This document shows, piece after piece, positions 1 to 10,559 of a stretch of 64,000 bases of DNA; the stretch's first letter is position 1, and every line of letters begins with the position of its first letter. A program made the position numbers and the translations under genes. The notes under the pieces were generated by a model that saw only the letters and a list, made by a program, of their open reading frames with translations, made no database searches and was not told the DNA's origin. The stretch comes from Sciurus carolinensis (Eukaryota > Chordata > Mammalia > Rodentia > Sciuridae), in NCBI RefSeq assembly GCF_902686445.1, contig NC_062213.1, positions 137,228,491-137,292,490 of the forward strand, written 5' to 3'.

Positions 1-896
1 GTTCTCTTTTGGCGTTTATTCCTTTATTTTTAACCCACTTGTATCTTTATATTTGAAGTGAGTTTCTTGTAATTTGGTTGTGCCTTTTTACCCAAAGTGA
101 TGTTTTGCATTTTTGAATTGAAGTGTTTAGACCATTCACATTTAATGGGATTGTTAATATAGTTAGGATTATCCTATTTCTGTTTTCTATTTGTTCTATC
201 TGTTTTTTTATTGTTTTTTCACTTTTCTTGGATTGAATTTTTTAATATTACATTATTACATTTTACTCCTCTTACTGGCTTACAAACTTTACTTTGTAAA
301 GTTTTTTAATATTTCAGTGGTTGTTTCAGGGTTTGTAGTATGCGTTTTAAGTTTGTCACAGTCTACCTTCAAATGACATCTACTGTTTCACATAAAAAGA
401 CCATACCACGGGAGCCTTTTCAGTTTTTGCTTTGTGTTTTATTTCTACATGGATTATAGAGTCCACAATACATTTTAGATATTTTATCATTGTTTAATTG
501 TTAAACAGTCAATTATCTTCTGAAAGATATATAAAGTAAGAAAAAGTCTTTTATGTTTACCCATCAACTTGCCATTTCTCGGGTGCTTTTCATTCCTTTG
601 TTTGGATCCACTTGATATTATTTTTGCCTCTGCCTTATGTACTTCTTTTAATGTTTCTTGTGCAGGTATGCTGGTGATGAACTCTGTCACCTTTTGCATG
701 TCTTAAGAATGTTTTGTTTCATTTAATTTTTTGTTTTGAAACAATACAGAGCCACAGGAAATTGCACAAACAGTACATAGAGTCAATTCTGTGTAATCTT
801 CATCCAGCTTTCTCCTTGGTGGCATCTTATTTGTTATCAAAGCTAGGAAACTGACAAGTAGTTTTGTTAACTATTCTACAGACCTTCATCAACTTC

Positions 897-1137
897 TTTT
901 TTTTTTTTTTTTTTTGGTACCAGGGATTGAAACCAGGGATGCTTTACTTCTGAGCCACAGCCCCAGTCCGTTTTTTTTTTTTTTTTTTTTTTCTTCTTCT
1001 TCTTAAATTTAAAGACAGGTTCTCCCTGAGTTGCTTAGGGCCTCACTGAGTTGCTGAGGCCGACTTTGAACTTGCAATCCTCCTGCCTCAGCCTCCCGAG
1101 CCACTAGGATTGCAGGTGTGCGTCACCATACCCGGCT
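897..1137 (-). mobile_element. B1-dID composite SINE
   Basis: Read on the minus strand this is a 7SL-derived B1 unit (ending in the 'tgcctcagcctcccgag' region on plus) followed by an ID-like tRNA-derived unit and a poly(A) tail, seen on plus as the T-run at 897-915. A second T-run at 970-992 separates the two units. The composite is typical of squirrel-related rodents. It sits inside the antisense L1. Confidence 0.8.
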
Positions 1138-1283
1138 TCACCCTCATTCTTGACTGCATATAGGATTCTAAGTTAGCAGTTTTTTTCTTTTATTACTTTA
1201 TAGATGTTGCCCCATTGCTTCTGGCTTGTGTTGTTCTGAATGGAAATATGCTGCCATTCAAAAGTTTATTCTTCTTTATAAGA

Positions 1284-1386
1284 TTTTTATTTATTTATTT
1301 ATTTATTTTATGGTGCTGGGAATTGAACCTAGGACTTTGTGCATGGGAGGCAAGCACTCTACCAACTGAGCTATAGCCCCAGCCCT
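1284..1386 (-). mobile_element. ID-like tRNA-derived SINE
   Basis: Antisense ID unit: the plus strand reads a (ttta)n tail, then 'ggtgctgggaattgaacc' (the RNA polymerase III B-box side), then 'caactgagctatagcccc' (the A-box side). It is inserted in the old L1. Confidence 0.85.
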
Positions 1387-1728
1387 CAAAATACTTTAAT
1401 TTATTACCAGTTTTAAACAATTTGATGATGGTGTGTGCCCTGGTGCAGTTTTCTTCATGTTTTTGCCCTTGGTGTTCTTGGATCTGTACACTTTAAATTT
1501 TTATTAAAATTTGGGGAAAATCCAGCTATTACTTTTTTCAAACAGTTTTGGGTCTTACTTAAGTGCATTCCCTTGATTGCACTTGGAAACTCCAATTTCA
1601 TGTGTATTAGGTCTCTCATAGTTTTTACTAGCTTACTGAAACTCTGTTTATTTTACTTTTAGCCTTTTCTTTTTTCTCTGTGTGTTTCATTCTGAATAAT
1701 TTTAATGCTCTGTCTTCAAGTTTATCTA

Positions 1729-1799
1729 TTTTTTTTCAGTGCCAGGAAATTCAACCTAGGGCCTTGTGCATGCTGAGCTATATCTTCAGCACTAGCCCT
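1729..1799 (-). mobile_element. ID-like SINE, partial
   Basis: A short, diverged antisense ID unit with a T-run at 1729-1736 and a B-box-like 'aaattcaacctagg'. The middle of the unit is deleted. Confidence 0.65.
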
Positions 1800-2899
1800 T
1801 ATTATTATTTTTTTAAATGGCAGCAGTGATTAACTCTGCTATTAATCACTTTGGTTGTATTTTTCATCAAAGACATTATAGTTTCAACCCTGGAAGCTTG
1901 ATTAAGATCTTTTAAAATATCTTCCATGTTGCTAGTTAACATGCTGAATCTTTCCATGTCCTCGTTGAATATATGGAATACATGTATAATAACTCTTTCA
2001 ATGTACTTGTCTACTGATTCTATTGTGTATGTCATTTATACGTTTGTTTGCACTGATTAAACTTTCTTTTATTTTACATATTTTTTCTGCTTATTTGCAT
2101 GCCTGATAACCTTTGACTAGCTGTCAGACATTGTGAATTTTATCCTATTGAGTGCTAGGTATATTTACATTCCTAAAACTATCCTGGATTTTGTTCTGGA
2201 ACACAGTTAAGTTTCTTGGAAACGATTTAATCCTTTCAAGTTTTGCTGCTAAGCTTTGTTAGAGACAGAGCAGCATTTAGTCTAGGGTTAATTTGTCCCC
2301 ACTACTAAGGCAAAACTCTTCTGAATACTGCACCTGATATCCCATAGTTTATGAAGTTTTCCATTCTGGATGCTGGGAACACAAAATATTTCCAACTCTA
2401 TCTGTGTTCCAAGTATTGTTTCCTCTGTTTCTTTTAGGTAATTTGTCCCCCAGCCTAGGGTAGTCTCCTCACCCGGATGCACTGATGGATACTTAGTTGA
2501 AAACATGAGGGGTGTCTTTTTCAGGTCTGTGGAGTTTTTTCTGTGTGCGGTTCTTTCTTGTCCAGTACTCTGCCATTACTTACACACTTTGGCTTCAAGC
2601 AGCCAGCTCTCTGATCAGCTGGCCTAATCTGATGGCTGACCAGATTCCCTCTGACTGTGCTGCAGCCCAGGTACAATTTTCAAGCAGTCGACTGGGAGTG
2701 ATTGTAGGTCTTACTTCTTTTATTTCCCCCCTCGAAGCAATCACTGTCCTGTGCTGTTTGATGTCCTATGCCTGCAAAATGTTTTTATATCTTTTTATAT
2801 CTTTTGTCTGGGTAAAAGATATTTTGTTTCATGCAGGAAGGTAAGTCTAGCCATCATTTCTCCATTTCGGCTGAAAGGGGAAGTCTTGTAAATGGAACT

Positions 2900-3266
2900 T
2901 TGCTAAAGAAACCATTGGTCCCCTGAGACAACTGTAACAAAGTACTACAAACGTATATTCTCTCACATGTCTAGAGGCTAGTGTTTTGGAATCAAGGCGT
3001 GAGCAGGGCCACACTACCTCTAAAGCTTCTAGGAAAAAATTCATTCCAATCTGTCTGTCTGTCTGCACATGGCCCACTCCTCTGCACCTGTGTTTCTGTG
3101 TCCAAAGGATTAGGAATCACCTCAAACCAATATCACCTCATCTTAACTTGGCTACATCTGCAAACACCCCATTTCTATATAAGATCTCATTCACAGGTGC
3201 CAGGAATTAGAATTTCAACATATATTTTTTTTGGCAGAGGGGAGGCACAATTCAACCTGTAACAGA
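2900..3266 (-). mobile_element. MLT1-type LTR (ERVL-MaLR), antisense
   Basis: The plus strand shows the antisense MLT1 landmarks in order: 'actgtaacaaagtac', 'cctcatcttaacttggctac', 'catctgcaaacacccc', 'tcacaggtgccagg' and 'ttcaacctgtaacag' at the end. It is an old solo LTR relic, well diverged, with no retroviral coding sequence beside it. Confidence 0.75.
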
Positions 3267-4261
3267 AAATTGTGTTCTTTATGATTAAATAATATCTGAA
3301 AGAGGAACAAAGATGACTGGTATTTGCAGTAAACTGTTAAAATACCCTGCATGATTAATCAGCTTTTAAATATCTTCAAGTATTATGACAGATTAATTTC
3401 TAAATAAGCTCCAGACCTATCTTTTCTTAAATATGATTTGTTAAAACAGTGAGATTATTGCTTTAAAATTTCTCATTTTTGCTATTTTTAAAAAATGGTT
3501 TTTTTGTTTGTTTATTTGTTTTTGGAATTCTGATTTATCTGAAGGATATTTAGGAGTTAGAAGGAGTTCAAACTGGGAATTGTAGAGGTTAGCTGCTGTG
3601 ATGCTATCTTAAAGTATCATTTTGCCTAAGGATAAAAATATGTAGTCAATTATAGCTTCATTATTTGGGGGGATTAGAAGCAACTCAGTCAAAGATGCTG
3701 ACCCTTGGTTCCATTTATAACTTCTTTAAAAAAAAAAAAAAAAAAAAGCCACAGAGGGAATCATTCACCTGCTCTTCCAGCAGCTAATAGAGTGTAGTTC
3801 TATGAGCTAATACCAGTGATGGAGGCATGATCAAAATAGAGGTCATAAAAGTTTACAGTTTCAATAGACTTTCCTTAGTGTAACAATAAGTGTTTAATCA
3901 TGCCTGTGAATGCACAGACTTTCTGTAGTGAAGGCAATTCTGAGATCACCCTCATTACTTTTAATATGCTGCACTATTTTAGTTTTGATTTTAAATATGA
4001 TTTTCTTCCTACCTAGAATCTTGAGAGAACAAATATCCTGGTACTTAATATACTATCTCAGTAAATATCTATACTAGAGATGACAGCAGAAAATTGAAGA
4101 AGGAAAGACAAAATGAATGAATGATGCCCCAAGGAGGTTGGTATCATGTCTACAGCCACACAACTAGTGAGTGATAGAGTGGAACTAAAACTACTCTCAC
4201 AGGTCTCAAGTAGTTTTCTTTACAACATCTATATTTATAATCTCTTTGAATCTCAGTTCTC
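3267..4261. other. No recognisable gene; A-run
   Basis: AT-rich unique sequence. It holds a poly(A) run at 3728-3747 that may be the tail of a decayed retroposon. I see no exon, RNA gene or clear repeat family. Confidence 0.5.
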
Positions 4262-4500
4262 TTTCAACATTATAATAATCTTCATGAATAATTATTGTTA
4301 ACACTCAGCATTCTCTTTCTAGTAATTTCCAAGTACTTTTAATATTTTAATTCATGTGGTTCCAATTCGGTAAGGTAGGCACGATTATCCTTACCTCACA
4401 GGAACTAAAACATGCTCAAGCTTATGTCTGGTAAGTGGTCAAGCTGATATTGGAACCCAGGCAGTCAGGCAGTCAGGGACTAGGGTCTATATGCAAATCA
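4262..4500 (-). mobile_element. MIR SINE, antisense
   Basis: Matches antisense MIR in order: 'aattcatgtggttcc', 'ggtaaggtaggcacgattatc', 'ggtaagtggtcaagctg' and 'ggaacccaggcagtc'. An ancient, diverged tRNA-derived repeat. Confidence 0.7.
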
Positions 4501-4855
4501 CAATGGTACAATACCTGAAATGCAGTGATGTTGTCTTTTTGTTATAGTCGTATGTGAGAAAGAGTAAACTGATATTTAATAATACAGAATAACATCATAA
4601 AATTTTATTGTATAAACATGTATTTTTTTAAAAAACCTCAGTTAATTTTGTGTTCAAGATGCCCATTCATTTATTTTCCACCCAAAATACAGAATTAATA
4701 GGAAACATAACAAAATTTATATACTAATATTACTTGGAAGTATACAAAGTTATATACTAATATGACTTAGAATAATTAAAGATATTCCTTGGATATCAAA
4801 CACTTTTTGATGGTTGGTTGACAATGTTTTTATAAACAATAATCAGTAAGTTAAA
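4501..4855. other. No recognisable feature
   Basis: Very AT-rich sequence with no repeat family or coding signal that I can recognise. Confidence 0.4.
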
Positions 4856-6690
4856 ATTGATTCTTATTTTCTCCAAGGGAGTTAAGTCTCATTCTTTTCA
4901 TTATTTTCTGTATAATTGCAGTATAAAAGTCATTCTAGTTCTGTTCATTTTTTTAAATCGATTACTGTTTGCAAAATGCATTTTTTTAGCTTGTCACAGT
5001 CTTTCTTCAAGTACTCTTATACTGATTTATGCAAAATGTAAGAACCTTCAACAATGTATTTTGATTTTCCCCCCTGTGGACCTTTGTGCTATTGTATCAT
5101 ATATACTTCTACATGTGTTATTAACTCCACAGTGCATTATAATTTATTTTTGATTCAATGTATTGTCTTTTAAGGAAATTTAAAATGAGAAAAGTATTTC
5201 ATATTTACTCATATATTTATCAGTTCCGGTACTCATAATTCCTTTTTGTAGATTCAATTTCCATCTTATATGATTTTTTTTTCCCTAAAGGAGCTTCCTT
5301 GAATATTTCTTATAGTTCAAGTCTGCTGACTGTAAGTTCTGTCTGCTTTTGTTTATCTAAAAATGGTGTTTATTTCAACTATTATTTATAATTATAATGC
5401 ACTAATTAAAATATTAATAACAATAAGAACAGAAGGGAGGTCAATAGAGCAGAGCAAGCAGATGCGGAGAAAGGAGGAAGGGAAAGTACCGGGGAATGAG
5501 ACTGATCACATTATGTTCCTGTGTGAATATGGCATAATGAATCCCACTGTTGTGTATGATTATAATGCACCAATAAAAATAAAAGCATAATTCAAAAGAT
5601 AAATAAAAAATAAAATGGTGGTTATTTTTCTTTCCTTTTTGAAGAACCGTTTCCCATTTGGAATTCTAGGCTGACAAGTGTTTTTCTTCTTTCTATAAGC
5701 CCTTTAAAGATGCTGTTCCATTGTTGTTTGGCATGCTTCTGGAAAGAAGTCTGCTGCCATCTTGGTTCCTCTGTCAGAAATGAGTCTTTTTTTCTGGCTA
5801 CTTTTGATCCTTTCTCTTTCTTGCTGGTTTTCAGCAATTTGATCATCATATGTTTTGGTGTTAATTTGTTTTAACCCTCATTGGGATTCATTAAGATTCT
5901 TAGATCTGTGGGTTTATAGTGTTTTATTGAATTTGAAAAAATTTCTCATCATAATTTCCTCATATATTTTTCTGTTCCTCTACTTTTCCCCTGACTTCAA
6001 TTTCACATATATTAGGTTGCTTATTATTACTCCACAAGCCAAAAGTCTTATTAATTTTTATAGTCCCCCCCCTCTTTTTTTCTTTTTCTTTTTTCCCCTC
6101 TGTATGCTTCAATGGGGGAAATATTCTAATTGGCTTTGCCCCCAAAGTCACTGATTTTTTTCTGTAGTGTCTTATTAAACTCATTCGATGAAACATTTTA
6201 AATTTCAGATATTATACTATATCCTTAGAAGTTCTATTTGACTTTCTTATTTTTCCATTCTCTTCTCATTATATTTATATTTTACCTTACATTTGTGTAC
6301 ATAGCTCTAAGAGTTGTTTTAATGGTATCTTCTAGTTTCATTATCTGTCATTTCTAGGTCTCTTTCTATTGATTAACTTTCCTCCTTACTTTATTATTTT
6401 CCTCCTTATTTTATTATATTTTTTCACTTCTTCTCATGTCTAGGAATTTTATGTTGGAAGCTGAGTGCAATGAATTTTGTGTTGTTGAGTTTATTGATTT
6501 TTTTTTTGAAAGCAATGTTGAGCTTGTTTTGTCAAGTAGTTAAATTACATGCAGACCAGTTGTTTGCCCATTCGAGACCTATTTTTAAGCTTTTCTGGAA
6601 TAGGACTAGTGGAACCGCACTCAAGAGACAGTTCGACCTTCCCAATAAGTGTCACTATACTGATACCTCTACTGAATGATCTAGGATATC
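4856..6690 (-). mobile_element. Old L1 (L1M-type) LINE, antisense, second copy
   Basis: Parallel to the copy at 1-2870. Shared blocks include 'gcttgtcacagtct' near 4988 (compare about 353), 'gaattctaggctgacaagtg' near 5661, 'cagcaatttgatcatcat' near 5833 and 'cttagatctgtgggtttat' near 5899. All frames are broken. A younger L1 tail is inserted at about 5377-5611. Confidence 0.7.
5377..5611 (+). mobile_element. L1 3' end fragment inserted in older L1
   Basis: A 3' UTR-like segment with a purine-rich middle (gagaaaggaggaagggaaag) and an A-rich end after 'aatgcaccaataaaaataaaa'. It is flanked by near-identical direct repeats, aaaatggtgtttattt just before and aaaatggtggttattt just after, which look like a target-site duplication. 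It is older than the tails at 9.97, 28.9 and 32.2 kb because its sequence differs. Confidence 0.65.
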
Positions 6691-6927
6691 ACTAAGATAT
6701 CTATTCTGCTAGTCAAAAGAAGAAAAGTCAGGCATTTATTTAAGATGAGATGATCAGGAATGACTTCACTGAGAAGGTAACAGTTGTACATAAATACTTC
6801 TCTTATACCGTCCACTACTGAGCATTGGGTATGGATTTTAAAAAAAATTAATATTGACATATAATGTCAAACTTGTTTCAGAAGATCATAGTGCTTTATA
6901 TTTCTACCAAAAATTTAGAAGATTGCT

Positions 6928-7014
6928 TGGACTGGGAATGTAGCTCAGAGCATTTGCCTAGAGTGCATGAGACCCCGGGTTGCATCCCAGCACTACAAAA
7001 AGAAAAAAAGGAGA
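6928..7014 (+). mobile_element. ID-like SINE
   Basis: Sense ID unit with A-box-like 'gtagctcagagcatttgcc', B-box-like 'gggttgcatcccagcac' and a short A-rich tail. It is diverged, and I see no clear target-site duplication. Confidence 0.75.
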
Positions 7015-7694
7015 AGAGTGCCTGCCTTACAATAATACCCTTGCTACCTTTGAGTTTAATAAATTTAAGTATATCTCTTAGAAGGAATTTTGTAACCAAT
7101 GAGAATCAAGTTTTGAAGATAATTTAATTAATGACTGGTAGAAAATCTCTCATATCAATGTTAATTAAACAAAACTAGTGCTATAAATTCTATGCACATC
7201 AAGATTATATTTTCATATGCTAATAGCATTTATCTTTGGATAATGAAATTATGATGACTTTTATATTCTCATTATTTTCTTTTAGTAAAATTTTTATGCT
7301 ACTTCCTGTGTAACTTCAAAATCTTTTATAGTGAAATCTGAGTCATCTGATAAATGAACATTTTGAAAAGGAAAGGCTACACTCTAAACATGGAAATACT
7401 TGAGGACAAGAAAACCTACAGACATAGAAACCATATTCTCACCACATTGACTGGAGTTGTATGTTTCTTTCTCTAGATTTCATCAAGGAGCTGTTTGGGT
7501 CTTGGAAAGAATGTCTTGACAGAACATCTCACCTAACTGGGAACTTGCAAACTATATATAATTGGCCAACTTACATCCGTGGAATGGAAGGACCATCTGT
7601 CTTGGATTGGTTATATTTGTTTTGACTAATTTGGACCAAGTGCCTTTTCCTTGGCTCCTGTTTTACATTTTAACACTGAATGTGTTCACTAGGG
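7015..7694. other. No recognisable feature
   Basis: Unique AT-rich sequence. Short open frames occur but none resembles a known protein. Confidence 0.4.
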
Positions 7695-7870
7695 TGGTCA
7701 AAACAAAGTACCACAGACTGGGTGGCTTAAGCAATAGAAAATTACTTTCTCAAAATTTTGGAAGCTAGAAGTCTCCAAAAGTTCTGGCAAAAGTTCTGGG
7801 TCCAAAGTGCCTGCTGTTGCTTTCTGACTCTCTTAAGACCTGTTTGACCTTGCACAAGATATCTAGATTC
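7695..7870 (-). mobile_element. MLT1-type LTR fragment, antisense
   Basis: Begins 'gtcaaaacaaagtaccacag', then 'actgggtggcttaagcaat' and 'attttggaagctagaagtc', the first third of an antisense MLT1 LTR. The rest of the LTR is missing or too diverged. Confidence 0.65.
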
Positions 7871-8035
7871 TCTTGGTTTCAATATCCTTATCACTCAAAT
7901 GGGCCAATACAAGTATATATCTCATAGCGTCATTGTAAGCATTGGAGGATTTAATTTATGCAGAAGTCACAGAACAGGGCTTGTTACATTGCCACACACT
8001 AACTGCTCAGTAAAGATTAACTGTTATTGTTGTAT
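7871..8035 (+). mobile_element. MIR SINE, sense
   Basis: Blocks 'tcactcaaatgggcc', 'ctcatagcgtcattgtaagc' and 'ctgctcagtaaagatta' follow the order of the 3' half of MIR. Strongly diverged. Confidence 0.55.
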
Positions 8036-8393
8036 CAGATTACCTAATTAATGTAGTTATTCCATTAACTCTACTTGACACAGGAGATACAGCCACAAAC
8101 ATAAAAGGTGGCTCCTGTCTCTTCACTGGAGAGAGAGATTCCTCTTCATCTAGATGTTGGTCTGATTTCTAGTGAGGAAGCTTTGGTCCCTACTTTTAAA
8201 AAATCCTATGTAGAAATACTTTCCTAAGGAATACTGAACAGTTGAAGCATGCTTGATCTCCCTGACCTTTCCTCTTATAGGCACTGATTCTTACGTGTGA
8301 TTGTAGATTTAGGGAGAGGTAAAGTCTGAAAAAGAAAGCTCAAGTAATAAGTCCTCTGTCTCTTTTATGGTTATATCTCCTCTTTCTCTTAAA

Positions 8394-8394
<1 letters not shown>
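8036..8394. other. No recognisable feature
   Basis: Unique sequence leading into a CA microsatellite. Nothing is assignable. Confidence 0.4.

Positions 8395-8429
<35 letters not shown>
8395..8429. repeat. (CA)n microsatellite
   Basis: About 17 uninterrupted CA units. Confidence 0.98.
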
Positions 8430-8431
<2 letters not shown>

Positions 8432-9442
8432 ATACCCCTTTAGTTGTTCTGGGAAGATTATTTAATGCCATGCATCCAAATTCTACAGCTACATAATGCT
8501 GTCTTGGGAGGTTGTGGTATCTAATTAATTAAGCAATCCTTCTAGAATGCTTTGATGACTAAAAATATGGATGCTGTGTCTGCCCTTTGTACCCTAGCTC
8601 ACTCAACCTCATGTGGGAACATGTGCTTTGGGTACTTTTCCAAGCAAGGACTTCTACCTCATACATTAATTCTAGCTGTAGTAATACTTTGGGAAAAGAA
8701 TATGATCCCAAAATAACCACCAGAAGTGTGTCACGAAAGGTCATGGCAATGGGGCAGAGGATGTTGGACAGAAGAGTTCTAAAAATAGAGAGCAGGAGAT
8801 CAAAGGACCAGTGGTGAGGAGGGACGTTTTTTGGCTCTGGTTCCCAGGAGGTGTGTGGGGGAGCTGTCCCCTGCCTTCTCATGCCTTCTGTTCTACTTGT
8901 CACTCATAGCCTGTTGGAAATTCAAGGGGGTGGGAGGGTGGTTAGCATATTTTTCAGTCCTGGGTGCTGACTGCCTTTAAATCATTTTGATGCAAAGCGT
9001 GCCTATAAAATACTGAAAGTCATGTCAAGACAAGTAACATTATGGGGAATTTTTTTTTTATTGCCATATTGCTAATACTACAAGGAAGGTCTTAACTTTT
9101 CTGATCAAGAATTCTTTATTTCAGCTTTCTTGTAGACCAGGCTTTTATCTTTTGCAAGTTCACATTGACTTTACATTGTCTAAGTTGCACCTTGTTATTA
9201 AGTGTGTGTTGCTAAACACTGAATTTTTGTGCAAGTACATAGATAGATTGAACCACGTCAGGTTCCAATAGCCACTTGTGAGTTTTGTGAGGTGGGGTAT
9301 AAGTGTATCTGACTGCCATTGAAGAAACTAACATTTTAAATGTACTGTCCAAACCCCTCCTTTCCAAATCTAGCTTTGACAATAATGAGGTAGGTAAATG
9401 AAGATCTCTTAAAAGCATGTATGTTGTAAATGAATTTTGGCA

Positions 9443-9444
<2 letters not shown>
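8430..9444. other. No recognisable feature
   Basis: Open frames occur on both strands at about 8.56-8.9 kb (114 and 76 codons). They overlap each other, show no family resemblance, and are most likely chance. Confidence 0.4.

Positions 9445-9488
<44 letters not shown>
9445..9488. repeat. (TG)n microsatellite
   Basis: About 21 TG units. Read through, they give long but meaningless frames. Confidence 0.98.
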
Positions 9489-9490
<2 letters not shown>

Positions 9491-9545
9491 GTTTTCTAAT
9501 TCCATAAACAAAAGGAATCAAAAGAACTGGCTTAAATCCCATAGT

Positions 9546-9548
<3 letters not shown>

Positions 9549-9596
<48 letters not shown>
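9549..9596. repeat. (TC)n microsatellite
   Basis: About 24 TC units abutting the T-rich tail of the next SINE. Confidence 0.98.
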
Positions 9597-9598
<2 letters not shown>

Positions 9599-9800
9599 TT
9601 TTTGTTTTTGTTTTGGTACTGGGGATTGAACTCAGGGGCACTCAACCACTGAACATCACAGCCCTATTTTGTCTTCTATTTAGAGACAGGGTCTCACTGA
9701 GTTGCTTAGCACCTTGCTTTTGCTGAGGCTGACTTTGAACTCTGGTTCCTCTTGCCTCAGCCTCTGAGCCACTTGGATTACAGGTATCCACAGCACCTGG
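9597..9800 (-). mobile_element. B1-dID composite SINE
   Basis: The plus strand shows 'tactggggattgaactcagg' (ID side) then 'gagacagggtctcactgag' and 'cttgcctcagcctctgagcc' (B1 side). The tail lies next to the TC microsatellite. Flanking 'cccatagtcagtct' and 'cccatagactct' may be an imperfect target-site duplication. Confidence 0.85.
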
Positions 9801-9828
9801 CCCATAGACTCTTTAATGGTCAATTTCC

Positions 9829-9962
9829 AGGGCTGGAGTTGTAGCTCAGAGGTAGAGTACTTGCCTAGCATGTGTGAGGTGCTGGGTTTGATCCTCAGCG
9901 CCACATATAAATACATAAAGGTATTGTTTCCATCTATAACTAAAAAAAAAATTTTTAAAAAA
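9829..9962 (+). mobile_element. ID-like SINE with flanking direct repeats
   Basis: A full-length sense ID element: 'gttgtagctcagaggtagag' (A box), 'gctgggtttgatcctcagcg' (B box), then the tail 'aaaggtattgtttcc' and A-runs. It is flanked exactly by ggtcaatttc at 9818-9827 and 9963-9972, a perfect target-site duplication. A third copy of that 10-mer follows the next element. Confidence 0.9.
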
Positions 9963-9972
9963 GGTCAATTTC

Positions 9973-10276
9973 AAAAACTAACGGACGAATGATCTCGCTG
10001 ATAAGTGGATGAGGACATATAATGGAGTGTGGGAGGGGTTAGCGTTAAGGTTAGGGTTAAGTTTAGGGTTAGGGTTAAGGAGGGTGGTAAGAATGGAGGA
10101 AGGAAGGACTGTATAGAGGGAAAAGAGGGGTGGGAGGTGTGGGGGGGAAGGGAAAAAATAACAGAATGAATCAGGCAACATTACCCTATGTAAATTTATG
10201 ATTACACAAATGGTATGCCTTGACTCCATGTGCAGAGAAACAACATGTATCCCATTTGTTTACAATAAAAAAAAAA
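9973..10276 (+). mobile_element. Young L1 3' end with telomere-like tract
   Basis: Starts within the last codons of ORF2 ('atctcgctgataagtggatg'), then a TTAGGG-like tract at 10036-10080, a G-rich stretch at about 10120-10150, the block 'acattaccctatgtaaa' and a terminal poly(A) after 'gtttacaataaa'. It is flanked by ggtcaatttc at 9963-9972 and 10277-10286. It is 5' truncated and cannot be autonomous. Confidence 0.85.
10036..10080 (+). repeat. Telomere-like (TTAGGG) tract in L1 3' UTR
   Basis: Contains TTAGGG at 10051, 10063 and 10069 plus TTAAGG variants at 10045 and 10075. Equivalent tracts sit at the same place in the L1 copies at 28996-29040 and 32215-32253, so this belongs to the element rather than to a chromosome-fusion scar. 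Confidence 0.8.
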
Positions 10277-10350
10277 GGTCAATTTCCTCAATAGTAAAAT
10301 AAGACAATTAACATGTGTCTGTGACAATAAATGTATGGAAGTGTTTGCCA
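10277..10350 (+). mobile_element. MIR fragment (pre-insertion target)
   Basis: 'tcaatttcctcaatagtaaa' followed by 'ataagacaat' fits the MIR 'cagtttcctcatctgtaaaa' block. The sequence before 9538 and the short piece 9801-9827 may be its other parts. This would make the retroposon cluster an insertion into an older MIR. Confidence 0.4.
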
Positions 10351-10369
10351 ACTATACAGTGCTGTGTAC

Positions 10370-10465
10370 ATTTTTCTTTCTTTTCTTTTTTTCTTTTTTT
10401 TTTTTTTTTTTTTTTTTTTCAGTACTACAGATTGAACCTTGGGACCTTCTACTGCTGAGGTACAT
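10370..10465 (-). mobile_element. ID-like SINE fragment
   Basis: A long T-rich run at about 10371-10419, then 'cagtactacagattgaacc' and 'ctactgctgaggtaca', an antisense ID remnant that has lost its far end. Confidence 0.65.
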
Positions 10466-10559
10466 TTATTTTGAGACACAAATGGTTTCTTCAATCACAA
10501 GGTTGTCAGAGAACCAGTCTATACCTTCAAGCTGAATCCTATTCAAGGAGGCTTCTTTT

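Larger units (their letters stand above)
1..2870 (-). mobile_element. Old L1 (L1M-type) LINE, antisense, interrupted by three SINEs
   Basis: Long AT-rich stretch matching, by eye, the antisense of old mammalian L1 elements: a block about L1 target-sequence text at 40-160, a 'ataggattctaagtt' block at about 1160 and a 'cttccatgttgctagttaac' block near 1920. All frames are broken. SINEs interrupt it near 897-1137, 1284-1386 and 1729-1799. The segment 720-895 resembles another old L1 3' region. A second parallel copy lies at 4856-6690 and an oppositely oriented copy at 62645-64000. The subfamily is not resolved. Confidence 0.75.

Noticed and set aside
9336..9641. Thr-His and Arg-Glu repeat proteins on the minus strand
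   Set aside because: Read-through of TG and TC microsatellites.
10036..10080. Interstitial telomere from a chromosome fusion
   Set aside because: The same tract recurs at the same spot in other L1 copies flanked by target duplications, so it is part of the element.
9818..10287. CRISPR-like direct repeats
   Set aside because: Only three 10-bp repeats, each bounding a retroposon. They are target-site duplications in a mammalian genome.
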